Shown here in pieces: positions 24,714-36,645 of a stretch of DNA of 64,000 nucleotides; the first letter of the stretch is position 1, and each line of letters starts with the position of its first letter. Made by a program: the position numbers and the translations under genes. The notes beneath the pieces are model-generated. The model was not told where the DNA came from. It did not search any database and saw only the letters and a list, made by a program, of their open reading frames with translations. Source of the DNA: Blastomyces gilchristii SLH14081 (Eukaryota; Ascomycota; Eurotiomycetes; Onygenales; Ajellomycetaceae); NCBI RefSeq assembly GCF_000003855.2, contig NW_003101682.1, positions 745,178 to 809,177 of the forward strand, written 5' to 3'.

Positions 24714-25860
24714 ATGTCTAATGATAATATGAAACTGTTAAATGTGAGCATAGATGTGATGCTACAGTGGTTTTAAGCAATGTTGAAATTACAATAATAA
24801 TAAATAGCTGATATGCATGCAACTTAACAACTTTAATATAAAGAGATTCAATGATTAACTCATGAGATTTCAATATCTACAGAATCAAATATAAAAGTGC
24901 TGAAATAACACTTAGATACTCTTATATATTTTAATACTTCTGATCTCACTCTCTACTCATCATGAAGAATGAAAATGCTCATGAAACTGAGTGTAGATGA
25001 AGATTTCATTAATTTATTAATCAATCAAGATTGATATATTAATGAATGATTGAAAGATTATATGAAACAGAAGTTTCATTCATGAATAAAAGCATGTGAA
25101 CCAGCATTGCAAACATCTGATAATATCATGAGATATCTTGATATTCTGTTTCAAGATACTGTCATGCAATAGAAAGCATTAGATTGATTACAGAGTACTT
25201 AATAGAGAAATACTTCTCTTACAACATTCATCTCTAACTTCAACATCAAGATTCTAGAAGCAGATAGTCAATCTTGAGAGGATTGAATGAAGATTAGCAT
25301 GCTCAAGAAGACATTGACTTTCAAACTCTTACAGACTCTTGTAAGTGTAGACAAAGATCAGACTTATGAAGACTTCTGCACACAGCTTCAGACATTGAAT
25401 GACTGTCTTATCAAGCTTAAGAGTATACAGAACAGTGATAGAAGACATTACATCTCAGTCACTTATACATCTGCATCAAAGAACAATGATGCAGAGGTCA
25501 TGAACTGAATAGATTCAAATGTCTATATACAAGCAAGAGTTTCTGCTGTTTAAACAGGCTTTCAAGTCCCTGAGATCACTTCTGAAGAAGTTGCTGATTG
25601 ATGTCAATGTGAAGTGTGTATCAACTGTAACTGATCCGAATACATTGCTTTCAACTGCTGATTAATCTATGTATCTTCATACTCAAGAGAAAAATCAGTG
25701 TCTGTTCACATCAATCATGTTACATTACAGAAAGATTCAGAAGATAACTATGAGAATACTCTAGTAAAACAGAGAAAAGATTAGCTTCTGTTCAAATTTA
25801 TAAACAGAAGCTTAAAGAGATTGAATAATAATGATTCAAAGAGAAGATGATAATGAATGT
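24714..25860 (+). pseudogene. Gypsy-E gag remnant
   Basis: ATG at 24714 aligns with the Gypsy-A gag start. One part stays open at 25287-25508 (MKISMLKKTLTFKLLQTLVS). The zinc knuckle near 25606-25655 keeps all four ligands (CINCNWSEYIAFNC has Tyr for His; an additional upstream C-x-C is present). Stops elsewhere make it inactive. Confidence 0.75.
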
Positions 25861-28800
25861 GATTCTTATATCTACTGTGATTAATAATATATATAATATG
25901 AAAGTCATGATAGACAGTGATCTATGTCACTATACAATGATAAAATCTTCAGTTATAAGATATCATAATCTTCAGTGTATCTTCTTATTAAAACTCTGAC
26001 TTCTCACAGAATTTGATGATTCAAAGAACATTTGTATCTGTTATATAATAAAGCTGATCATAGATATGAGAGGATATCAACATGAAAATGTCTATATATA
26101 TGAAGTTAATAATTCTGATTATAATCTTATATTAGAACTTGTCTGACTATCTGAATAAGACATCTTATTAAACACTTAAAATAGAAGCTTAATATTCTCT
26201 AACAATGATAAAGTTCATGAAGATGACATTCACAGAATCATGAATCTGACACAGATCTCTGTCAATGTGTATAAAATACTCTGAAAAAGAAGTTATTATT
26301 AAAATCACTGACAGAGTCACTGATAAGTTCACTAACAGCAGAACTATATATCAATTTATTCTGTCAGTCTGACTGATATCAAAAAGACTCTAGAACAGTT
26401 ATCTCATATTATAATAACAGATTCTCATACAAAACTCTCTTAATAATATCATGAATATCTAGATATCTTCTGACAAGATAATATTATAAATATATCTCTC
26501 TTATAAGATTCTGAAGTGAATCACAGTATCAAGTTAGAGAAAAAGAATGATAAGAACTCTGAACTGTCATGAGACTCTCTTTATAACATGTTCTGAGATG
26601 AACTTCTTCTTCTTTGAAAGACACTTAATAATCTGTTGAATAAAGAATTCATATATATTAGTAACTCTTTCATCACAGTCTCTATTCTCTTTACAAAGAA
26701 ATCAGATGAAGAACTCTGATTCTGTGTGAACTATTGAGATCTGAACAGATTGATAAAGAAAGATTGATATCTCTTATCTCTTATCAATAAAACTCTAGCA
26801 TGAATTGAGTGAGCTTAATAATTTATAAAACTAGATGTCATTGCTGTGTTTCATAAGATTTATATCACTGAAGAAGATAAATAGCTTACAGTATTTCAAA
26901 TATATTATAATCTCTTTAAATGAATAGTCACACTCTTTGAACTGACTAATGCTCTCAGTACATTTCAGAAGTATATTAACTGAGTACTCTGAGATTTTCT
27001 TGATAAGTTTGTATCTACTTATCTAGATGACATTCTCATCTTCATTAATGAATTCAGAAAAGAATACTAAGAATATGTACAAAAGATATTATAATGACTA
27101 TAAGAAGCAGAACTACTGATAGATATTGATAAGTATGATTTTAAAGTCAAGAGTATTAAGTATCTGAGTTTTATTATAGAAGCTGGTAAGAGAATTCAAA
27201 TGAATTCTGAGAAAGTCTTTATTATTCTTGAATGAGAAGCTCTGTATACTGTGAAAGATATACAAAGCTTCATCAGATTTGCTAACTTCTATCAGTGATT
27301 TATAAAAAACTTCTCAGATATCACAAGATTACTTACAGATCTTACTAAGAAAGACTCAGTATTTCAATAATCAGCAGACACTAAAGCTGCATTTACACAG
27401 ATGAAGAAGATGTTCATTAATATCTCTCTACTGATAATATTGAATTCTGATTGTGAGATAGTTATTGAAGCTGATTTCTCTAACTACATGACAGAAGAAG
27501 TGATATTATAATATAATAATAAAGATGTTCTATAATTATATATCTTTATATCTAAGAAACTGAGTTCTGCTGAATGCAATTATGAGATCTATGATAAGAA
27601 ACTTCTCATAATTATACACTGTTTAGAAGAATGAGACTCTGAACTCTGAAGTATCTCTGAATTTGAGATAGTTATAAATTATAAGAATCTCAAATACTTC
27701 ACAACTATCTGTAAACTTACTGAATGACAGATATGATGATCTGAGTTCTTAAGTTACTTTCATTTTACAATACACTACTGTTCTGACAGTCAGAACTCAG
27801 TGATAGATGCTCTCTTATAATAAGAGTAAGATATGTTATCTGATGTAACAGATACTCACTGAATGAATCAAGAGCACTGACTCTTGAATCTGAAGATACT
27901 GATTGATTAAGATAGAACAGTTTATAACACTATATATACTTCTTCAGTTAGAACTATTATTGATATCTTTACTTTCTCTACACTAAATAAACTGTAATAT
28001 ACAGCAGCTCAGATGAATGAACTTCTTCAGACTCTTACTGAAGTAGTATATCAAGAAGCACTCTGATTTTTCTCAGAACTATATATAAGAACTGATATCT
28101 CAGAATGTTCAATTAATGATAATAACACTCTACAATTCTATGAATGACACTGGGTCTCTCACTCAGAATTCTTACACACTCAGATAATGTAAGAGATGTA
28201 TAATTCATGTATAACTGATTATTCAGGCTATGAATAACTGTATAGAATAATATTCTGAGAGTTCTACTGATCTGAGATATTAAACAGTATCAGACACTTT
28301 ATCTGAAACTGCAATCACTGTTCTTCTATTATCTCATGAAAGAACTGTGGAAAAAATCTATTAAAATCACTTAATATCTCTGATAGAATCTGATGAGATG
28401 TAGTAATTCACTTCACTATCAATCTATCTAAGAGTAAGAATTGTAGAAACATTCTAATCATCATGAATTAACTGAGCAAAGATGTAATATTGAAATCTTG
28501 TAATAAGATGAATACTGAACAAGTTATCAAAGCTTTTCTACAGAGTCTGTTCTATTGAATGCATGAACTGCTGAGATCTATAGTATTAAATCAGAGCTGT
28601 CAATTTATAAGCATTCTCTGAACAAGAATCTGTCAAGTTCTCAAGATTACATGCTATCTATCAACTGTCTATCATCTCAAGACTGATGATGTGTCAGAAC
28701 AGATAATTCAGACTGTGAAGAATTATCTTCATAAGTTCTGCAATCACTTATAAGATGATTGATATAATCTTCTTCTATATGCAGAGATTGCTATCAATGA

Positions 28801-29445
28801 TTGAGATGCTGTTTCAACAGATATAAGCCTGTTCTTTCTTATACATGAATATCACATGAAAGTGTTAAATCTTCTAGAGATTACACAGTTCACACTGAAC
28901 CTTTGCAGTCTGATTCAGATCACTGATAATATAGTAATGAAGCTTTGAAATATCTGTGATTGAGTAGAGGTCTTCATGACAACTGTGAAACAAGATCAAG
29001 ACAATCAAATCAATGTTTATCAAGATCTCACTGAATAATATAAGATAGAAGATCTGATATGATTGAATCTTAAGAATATATGAATCACATATTCATCTCA
29101 TACACTAGATTACCATTATATCAAGTATAAAGTGATAGAAGTTCTAGATAGTCACAACTACTGTCTTGACACATTATCAGAAATTCATGATGTATTTCAT
29201 ATAAGCTTGCTTCACTGCACTGTCACTGATTCATTTCCTTGTCAACTGACTTCTGACTGACAGTCACCAGGCATTATAGAAGAAGATAATGAGCTTGAGT
29301 GAGAGATTAAGAATATTCTCAATGAGAGACTCTGTGACTGTAGATGATAATATCTTATGAAATGAATCAGCTACAATCAACTGATCTGAACTTCAAGTTC
29401 TATGTTATTCAAAACAGCAGCTCTTGACTGATGAGAACTGCTTCT
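25860..29445 (+). pseudogene. Gypsy-E pol remnant
   Basis: Protease (MIDSD near 25910), RT, RNase H, integrase (DDE core starting near 28410) and chromodomain (ELEWEIKNILNERLCDC with TGA as Trp, near 29290) occur in this order. The RT motif ILFTKKSDEEL and intact YLDD are visible. It would encode the replication and integration enzymes of the element. Stops are dense and no full frame remains. Confidence 0.85.
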
Positions 29446-29461
29446 GAAAAGAGAGGGCTAA

Positions 29462-29770
29462 TATGACGGGCTGCACCTGATCAATTATATAGACTATTTC
29501 ATTACACTTCACAGATTTCAATCACTTCATTCTCAAACATGTACACTCTGATTCTCAGTCATTCTCAATCACTGATCCTCGGCTGCTATGAACATGTGTA
29601 TATTCTTCCATCTCAAAGCTTCACCGCGTATGCCAGCACATACATGTATAAATATTCATCTCAATCACTGATTCTCGCACTTTCTCTTTCTTTCCTTCTC
29701 TAATGTTTTTATCTTTGTTAAATAAGACCTATCAATATAATACCAATCTATTCGGCGTAGGCCTCTTACA
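29462..29770 (+). repeat. 3' LTR of Gypsy-E
   Basis: This 309-bp LTR follows a purine-rich GAAAAGAGAGGGC tract. It begins TATGACGGG, a G-to-A change from TGTGGCGGG, and ends TTACA before duplication AGAAT. Confidence 0.9.
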
Positions 29771-30442
29771 AGAATTCTCATTTGCATTGCAGAATAAGCA
29801 TTCTATTGAAATAAATCTATCATCAAATCTTTGCATATAAGATTTGAAATAGCCATGTTCTAGTTTCAGCTGTATTATAGATGAGAATATTTTCTTTTTA
29901 CATTTAATTAAACAAGATTTCCACTTGGGTTTTATTTCAAATCTTGAATAATGTATACTCTTCTTTTGTTTCTGCCAGCTTTCATTTCACTTGTCTAAAC
30001 AAGATTCTTTTATTTTTCTCTTTATAAAAGATCAGAATACAATTTTCTGAATATATCTGCTTAGTTCTGAACCTTTTTTTGCAGCTGAATCAGCAAATTC
30101 ATTGCTATGAATATTCATATGAGCAGGAACTCAGTGTAGATGAATTATCAGCTTTGATATTCTTCTCTTTTGAATTTTTAAAACAGAGTTTAAGATCAGT
30201 TCAAGATTCAATTGATCATTATGAATCTGACTATTTCTAAGTCTTTTTAAAGCAGCTTGACTATCAGAGAATATTAATGCCTCTTTCAAACTATTTTCTC
30301 TTTTATGAGATTTTATTTCAATAAGTTTGAAAGCTTTTGCTATTGTAAATAGTTCAGCATCAAAGACTTCAGATTCACTGCCTAAATTTCAGAAATCTGA
30401 GATAAAATTAATATTATCTTCAGTATAAGCAATGCCTGCGCT

Positions 30443-30948
30443 TAGACTGACCGTGTGACCGTGTCTGGGACCAGGACCAGATTTTTTGATAGTTTAATTA
30501 CCAATTCGACCGATTTCATTACATGGTTTTAACATCAGATAGTAGTCTTATACTGTTTCAGTTAGACTTACTGTCTACTCTTGTCACATTTTTCAAATGA
30601 TACCATGATTTCCACTTCTCAATTTAAATTATTTTTATTACTTTAAATGACTTTAAATCTTATTTGAGCATTATCAAAAAGTATTACTTTTTAAAAAATT
30701 AAAAATAGTCTAAAAGAAACCTTAAAATGTCTAAAAATAGTAACTTTATGCCAAGAATGGGACTAAATGGGATTAAATGAAACCACTTTCTCATTTTTTT
30801 CAAGTCATGATTTCATTTTAAGATCTCATATATGATCACTTTGCATGTTTTGTTAATAACTAGTCTCAGCGGAATTCACGCCAAGAAATGTATGAGACTA
30901 GATTAAATGAGACTAAACATGAAATTCATGATCCCAGCGGTCAGTCTA
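30443..30948 (-). mobile_element. Miniature hAT element M4
   Basis: This 506-bp copy in LINE-F has ends TAGACTGACCG and CGGTCAGTCTA. The flanking 8-mers CCTGCGCT (30435-30442) and CCTGCATC (30949-30956) differ only by C/T and G/A changes. Both derive from one CCTGCGCC site by C-to-T damage. Confidence 0.92.
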
Positions 30949-32595
30949 CCTGCATCTAATCTATTCAAATTCTTGTTTTTTAAGTCATCTGAATAAATCA
31001 GAATAGAGTCTTTTATATTAATTGTAGAAATTCTCTTCAAATGCTGTTCATATTCTTTCTCTTTAGATAGTTCACTTATTTACAAGTTTATAAGAGATTC
31101 AAGCTTTTCTCTTCAGAGAGATAACTTCTCATGATTAGACTGGCCGCTGAGACTATGAATTTCACATTTGGTCTCATTTGGTCTGATTCTATACATTTCT
31201 TGGCGTGAGTCCCACCAGGACCAAGCCTCAAAAAAATCTGAAAATGGACCATTTCTGAGAGAAATGGCGTGAAAAATGACTAGATTTAATTCAAGAACAG
31301 TGAAATGAGAGTAATTTCCCAGAATAAACTATGAAAGATGATCATTCTTTCAAAATCAGAATGAGACTGAGACTGAAGATTAAAATCAGTCTCATTCAGT
31401 TTATTCAGTGATTGCTTATATAATCAGAATTTGATAATAATTATTGATAACACTCATGAAACAACTAAATACATTCTTGTACAAGTTTATTCTTCACTTT
31501 CTCATGAAAACTACACTTCTCTGATATACTGTGATCAGAGATATTAAAATATCTGATAATTTCATGTTTTATAATTATGAGTTTCTTGATTGTTTCTTCT
31601 TATAATTGTCTCTGATGATAGTGACAAATATCTTGACTTGAGTTGAACTTTCACTTCATTCTCACCTCTGTCAATGAAATTGTTAGAATATCACATGTCA
31701 TCAGTGCAACAGTTGAATATATACTCTCAACAATTTTCTATAACTCTAGAATTGATTTAGTGTGTAAATTCATTGAATTATCTTGAAGATAGCAGTCAAA
31801 TTCAGTTTTATAAGCATGTAGTTTTGCCTGATTTTCAGTTGTAATTAATGTATGTAAGTTCTGTTTCAAAGTTAGTATTATAGTTCTATGTAATATGAAG
31901 TATTATCAAAGATTGTTACTTACTAGAGAATTATATTTCACTGTCTTCACATCTCAAACATCTGCTCATTCAAATCTCTGATAGTTGACATTGTAGTAAT
32001 CTCAGACTAATTTAATATATAAGTCTCATTTCTTCTCTGTTCAATCTTGAGAAGTGTAGATATTAACTTGATGAGAGAAATCTAGTAGAGCTGCTACAGT
32101 ATAATACTCTGTAAAAGATTGTTCAGTTTTACTGTAGTAATATACTAGTTTATTTCTTACAGTAACAATAGTCTGCACTATAGCATCATCTCAGACTGAA
32201 TTTCTTTTTGAGTGATTCAACTGCTTCTCAAGATGAGTAAATAAACTGTTATACACTCATCAGACTGACTGCAGCATTGGTGTATAAGTGATTAAGACTG
32301 TCTTTATTATCATATAAAACTGAAACAGTAAATCAATCACATATTTCAACTGAGTCTACTTCATATTAGAAAGTTTCAATATCTGAATCTTTTTCTGATC
32401 AGAGTGTTGTACTCAATGATCAATCATCTGATACAATCAAAGAGTCTGAATAGTTATCTCATATATTAAACTTCACTGTGTTCTAACATTCTGTATCATA
32501 TTCAGTGATGTGACTGATTTGTTTATTTATTGAATATCATGAAATCATTATTATTATTTAGAAGAGATACAAATCACATTAGTAATGTTTTGAAT

Positions 32596-32706
32596 CTGTG
32601 ATATTTAAATTATTAGTCAATTTATTCAAAATTAACAGTAGTATTATCAAAAAGCATTATCAAAAAGCAATGTTAAAAAGTGTTATTAAAAAACATTATC
32701 TTTTAC
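32596..32706 (-). other. Putative intron in the transposase gene with a four-fold motif
   Basis: On the - strand the donor GTAAAAGA follows ..FIFTL codons, TTGACTAAT offers a branch point and ATATCACAG ends the intron. Between them a 12-13-bp unit (AATGCTTTTTGAT type) is repeated about four times. The same unit occurs in other introns of this element and in the miniature copies. Confidence 0.55.
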
Positions 32707-33416
32707 AAAGTGAATATAAAAGTTACTTGAGTAATCACTTTCATCTCATTCTCATCTCAAGAATCAGTCATCTCATTATTCTTCATCTTAATGTTAAGAT
32801 TCTTTATCAGTGTTTATATCACAAGTTGAACCACATGAGCAATGCAGAGAATATGACCTTGTTTATCATTTCAGAAATACAAAGTCAATTTTTGCTTCAA
32901 GCTCTTCACTATAGTATAGTTATTCACAGTATTATCAGTTGTAATTGTAAGAAGACTGAGACTAATATCTCAATAGTTATTTTTAATCACAGTTATTAAT
33001 ATCTCTGTTATATAATTCTCAGTATGACTACTGATCAATGATTCAAATTCAATTAATGTCTCTTAATAAGTTCAGTTCTCATCAATGTAATAACATGTAA
33101 CTCTTATAAATGCAAGATTGTTTATACTAGTTCATGCATTCACTATAAGAGATACTCTTTGATGATTCTTCAACTCTGATTCTAGATATTGTATATTGAC
33201 TTTGTAGTGTGTCTTGAGATTGAACTGAAGACAGAATCAATGTGAAATATAAAGATTTGAATTAAGCATTTGAAGAAGTGTTTGAAATTCAGAGTTTTCA
33301 ATTGATTGAAGAGAAAGATTCAGAGATATATATATACAAAATAATTATTCATGAAAGTTATCAGATGAGAGTTATGAAATCAGAGTACTGATACAGAGTT
33401 GTTTTCACATGATTTT

Positions 33417-33467
33417 CTTCAAATTAGAAAGTTAGTATTATTAAAAATCATTATCTGATAGAGTAAC
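33417..33467 (-). other. Putative 51-nt intron with consensus TACTAAC branch point
   Basis: The - strand reads donor GTTACT, then AATGATTTTTAATAA, then a consensus TACTAAC box and a TTTGAAG acceptor. The length is typical of fungal introns. Confidence 0.6.
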
Positions 33468-34205
33468 TTATCAGCTCAGTAGTAATTTTCTGATTATTTT
33501 TCTTTTATTGTCTGCATTCTGATGACTTCAGATGTTGAAAAATTCCTTTAGAGTCATGATCAGTTCATAATGAATGTTTCTGAATGAAGTTGTAGTGATT
33601 GTTGTAGAGAGATAACTCTTCAGTAATCTGTAATACAATCTATTAATAATTATTCTATAGTTCATCTCAGTGTTTGTGTTGAGTTTTCTATAAATTTTAT
33701 GACCTGAAATCAGATGTGAAGAATGAAGTGATTATTTATTATAATTGAAAGAGAGTATTCTGTATTAAATTGTAAATAACATAGACTTTGTAATTCACAG
33801 TGATTTCTTGAAGAGTTTGTGACTCTTCAATAGAAGTAAAAGAAGTGAAAGAAGTGAATTCAGAAGATATGATAATAATTTGAGAAAGATGATAATTTAT
33901 TTTCAATAACTGATCACTGATATGTGTAAGAAGAATTAATATAAGAGAAAATAATCTTGTTTCTTAGCTTAGTTATAATTTTAGTACTAACTCAGATTGA
34001 ATATCATTGATGTATAAAAGTAAATAAACAATCTTGATTAATCTCTGTCATATTTCTTGAAATATATTAATATTATGAAAGAGAGTGTTACTAAATTGCA
34101 TTATCAGATAATATTATTAAAAATATATTAATATTATAAATATCAATATTGAAAAAATGTTGATACTTATACATTATAGTGATTTGTGAATCATGATAGT
34201 TAAAC

Positions 34206-34226
34206 ATATATATATATATATATATT
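34206..34226. repeat. TA dinucleotide repeat
   Basis: About ten TA units lie in a non-coding stretch between the transposase and the Lys-rich region of the hAT element. Confidence 0.8.
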
Positions 34227-34338
34227 ATTCCTGACTTGATTACAACTTGTACAATAATTTTTAAAAACTTAAAATTAATTTCCATTATTAATAATTATGA
34301 ACTTATAACTAACTAATATAAAAAGAAAAAAACTTTTT

Positions 34339-35161
34339 CTACTTATTATCTTTCTTCTCTTTCTCATTCTTCTTATCATTCTTTATAATTCACTTCTTAT
34401 TCTTCTTCTTCTTCTTCTTCTTCTCATCTGAGATAATAATCATCTTAAAATCTCTCTTCACTATCTTCTCAGAGAAGGGTTCTCACTGCTCTCTCTTAGC
34501 CAGATCAATCTGTGTCTTAAAATCCTGCATTTCCTGATCTACTGTCTCAGGTTTCATCTCAGCAGTAAGCAGATTGACATACTTAGAGAGCAGAGCTGTC
34601 TTCTCAATATTCTGAATCATGAAGTACATTCAAGATCTGAATAAGACTCTAATTCTCTTCTTCTCTATCAGCTTCTGCTAATTAATTAGAGAACAGAAGT
34701 GTTATTAAAAATCATTATTACTCAATAAATAAAAAACTTATCAGTTTTGACTTCTTTATCTCTCACTTTAATATTCTCTCAATCTTCTTCTGCTGCTGCT
34801 TATTTACAGTAATACTCTTCTTCTCTCTCTCTCTCTTCATCTTAGTCTCAAATCATTCTCAGAATTTCTTCTGATCTTATCACTGCTGTATAAGACTCTT
34901 CACTGTCTTCTTCTTCAATCTCTTACAGATGGTGTCATCTGCATTATTTCTATACTTAGTTCAGTCTAAATCTATCAGAAGTGTTACTTAAAATTATTAT
35001 TATTCTACTCTCTTATAAAGTCTCTTTAAGATATTATAGCATGTCTTATAATCTGTCTTCTCTTACTTAAATACCTTCTTCTTCTCTCTCTTCAATCTGT
35101 GACAGTGCTCATGCATCTTGATGATCTGCAGAACCGCAGAATATTTGAAGAGAAATAACAT
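34339..35161 (-). pseudogene. Lys-rich gene-like region inside the hAT element
   Basis: From ATG 35161 the - strand reads MLFLFKYSAVLQIIKMHEHC, then a basic segment with KKKTVKSLIQQW, then IEKTALLSKYVNLLTAEMKP, and ends in a run of Lys near 34430-34400 before TAG at 34341-34339. Stops occur only where Gln or Trp would fit. Two junction regions (34980-35003 and about 34698-34720) carry the recurring intron motif, so at least two introns are likely, but exact splice sites do not resolve cleanly. The composition suggests a nuclear, nucleic-acid-binding protein. I do not recognise the family. It could also be an N-terminal part of the transposase transcript. Confidence 0.5.
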
Positions 35162-35214
35162 GATTGATTTCAGTGAGTGTTGAAGAGAGGTGAAGGCAGA
35201 AGAGACAGCTAGAA

Positions 35215-35355
35215 ATGATATAATAATAATGATAATGATGATGATGATAATGGTAATAATAATGATAATAGTGATAATGATGATAATGATGATGATAATG
35301 ATAGTGATGATAGTGATAATGATAATAATGTTGATAATGATGATAATAATGATGA
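35215..35355. repeat. GATAAT/GATGAT microsatellite
   Basis: Imperfect GATAAT, GATGAT and GATAGT triplet pairs repeat for about 140 bp between the two divergent gene-like regions of the hAT element. Open frames across it in several phases (His/Tyr-rich, Ile/Met-rich and Ser/Leu-rich) are only products of the repeat. Confidence 0.9.
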
Positions 35356-35840
35356 AAGAGAAAGTGCATTGAAATATATTACTGACTTATCAAATATAAA
35401 GAGACTCAAAGAAAATATTAACAGCTTTCAGTAATGTACAGAAACAGCTACAGTGTTGTATAGCAATATTATCTTCATTCAATACATGCACTGTTGATAT
35501 TATTTATATACAGTTATTATATAATCTGTATCAGAGATACATGCAGAAAACAGATCTTTATTGCTAGAACAAATGATTGCAGTAATTCTCTGTTTTCATA
35601 TTATAAAGATAAGTTATTCTCATTTCTTTCTTCTCTCTTTTCTCTTCTTTAATCAATCACTAATTTCAAGCTGATATGAAAACTATTAAAACACTCTCAG
35701 AAACTCTTAAATTGAAGAGTATAGACTAATCAAATTTCAAATGTAGAAGAAATCAAATTATCTTCTATAGATTTAATTACTCATCTCTTCTTCAAATAAA
35801 ACAGCAGTCACATCCTTCTCTCTTCTCAATCAAATGAAAC

Positions 35841-36230
35841 ATGGCCTGTGAAAAGTGAGTATCACGCCAGGCCATAATAGCCAACACAGCCTCAGCATGC
35901 AGAGCTGTATATACACAGTGTATGCTGAACTGAGAGACTGTGTGAGTTATAAACCAGCAGCAGCATTTCAGAGAGAGCTGTGCAGTGTGAGAAAGCTGCA
36001 ACTCTCAGTCACATGTGCAGAGAATAAATCACTGCAGTAAGTACATGTGTATTGAAGTAATGCTTTTTAATAACACTCAGTCTCTGATATGATGAAAATA
36101 GAGTCTCTCTGTGAGATCTGTTTCTATCAGAAGTTAGAGAATCTTATATTTTTCAAGATCATCTTCATATGCCTTGTCTGTAAAATCAATGAGAGAAATC
36201 ATCAATTTCAGTGTTCTGTTCTTAATATCA
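35841..36230 (+). pseudogene. Cys-rich gene-like region inside the hAT element
   Basis: Exon 1 (35841-36036) starts MACEK and reads TASACRAVYTQCMLN, with all four internal stops being TGA in positions where Trp fits. A 65-nt intron (36037-36101) splits a codon. Exon 2 continues the same frame as SLCEICFYQKLENL and CLVCKINERNHQFQC, up to TAA near 36232. Repeated C-x2-C and a late His/Cys pair suggest a zinc-binding protein. Two other open frames overlap exon 1 (35855-36040 + and 35792-36001 -). I prefer this one because the frame is kept across a good intron. The family is unknown. Confidence 0.45.
36037..36101 (+). other. Putative 65-nt intron carrying the shared motif
   Basis: Consensus donor GTAAGT, a possible CTGAT branch site and an ATAG acceptor. 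It contains AGTAATGCTTTTT followed by AATAACACT at 36056-36077, the motif seen in the other introns and in each miniature copy. Related motifs downstream at 36680-36701 and 36939-36960 are on the same strand. Confidence 0.55.
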
Positions 36231-36448
36231 TTTAAATGACAGCAGAGTTCACTCTGATCACACTTTTTAAGTGTATATTTTCTAATTATTCATATTTATA
36301 TAGATATATACTGATTATTTGTTAGATGATGTTAAGACAATAACTCATCACAGCTGTGTTACTCTCACTGTGAGAGATACACAGTTGATAATAAATATTG
36401 TAAAGACTCTGAGAAGTGAGTATTTTGAGAATACTGCAGCTCTATGAT

Positions 36449-36645
36449 CTTGATTTTTTTTTATTTTTATTTTTTATTTTTTTATTTTTCTTTTCTTTTT
36501 TTTTTTTTTTGTTCTTTCTCTTTCTTTCTCTTTTTTTCTTTCTCTTCTTTTTTTCTTTCTCTTTTTTTTTTTTGTTGTGATTTTTTCTTATTGTTTTGTT
36601 TTTTATTTTTTTATTATTTTTTGTATTTTATATATTTTTTTTAAT
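36449..36645. repeat. T-rich low-complexity tract
   Basis: About 200 bp of mostly T with scattered C and A near the right end of the hAT element. The open frame across it, almost all Phe and Leu, is not a gene. Confidence 0.9.

Larger units (their letters stand above)
24082..29770 (+). mobile_element. Gypsy-E, complete element of the Gypsy-A family
   Basis: LTRs lie at 24082-24391 and 29462-29770. A 5-bp duplication AGAAT at 24077-24081 and 29771-29775 restores the LINE-F frame. Gag starts at ATG 24714. Pol domains are in the same order as in Gypsy-A, with RT YLDD near 27020 and the chromodomain near 29290-29430. It is complete in structure but broken by many stops. Confidence 0.93.
31345..34000 (-). 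pseudogene. hAT superfamily transposase remnant
   Basis: The - strand frame reads the hAT catalytic core. First comes QRVSLIVNAWTSINNLAFIR near 33163-33105, where the first catalytic Asp has become Asn. Then come LTITTDNTVNNYT near 32950-32920 with the second Asp, and GHILCIAHVVQLVI near 32860-32815. The hATC dimerisation domain follows at about 31700-31560 (FNSSQDICHYHQRQLQEETI). The enzyme would cut and paste hAT ends and make 8-bp target duplications. At least two introns are supported (33467-33417, 32706-32596). Stops are mainly TGA at Trp positions. The N-terminal limit and any BED finger could not be fixed. Confidence 0.85.

Noticed and set aside
35109..35409. Three overlapping open frames rich in His/Tyr, Ile/Met or Ser/Leu
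   Set aside because: They are different phases of a GATAAT-type microsatellite. Composition alone explains the openness.
36444..36644. 66-codon open frame, almost all Phe
   Set aside because: It is a T-rich low-complexity tract.
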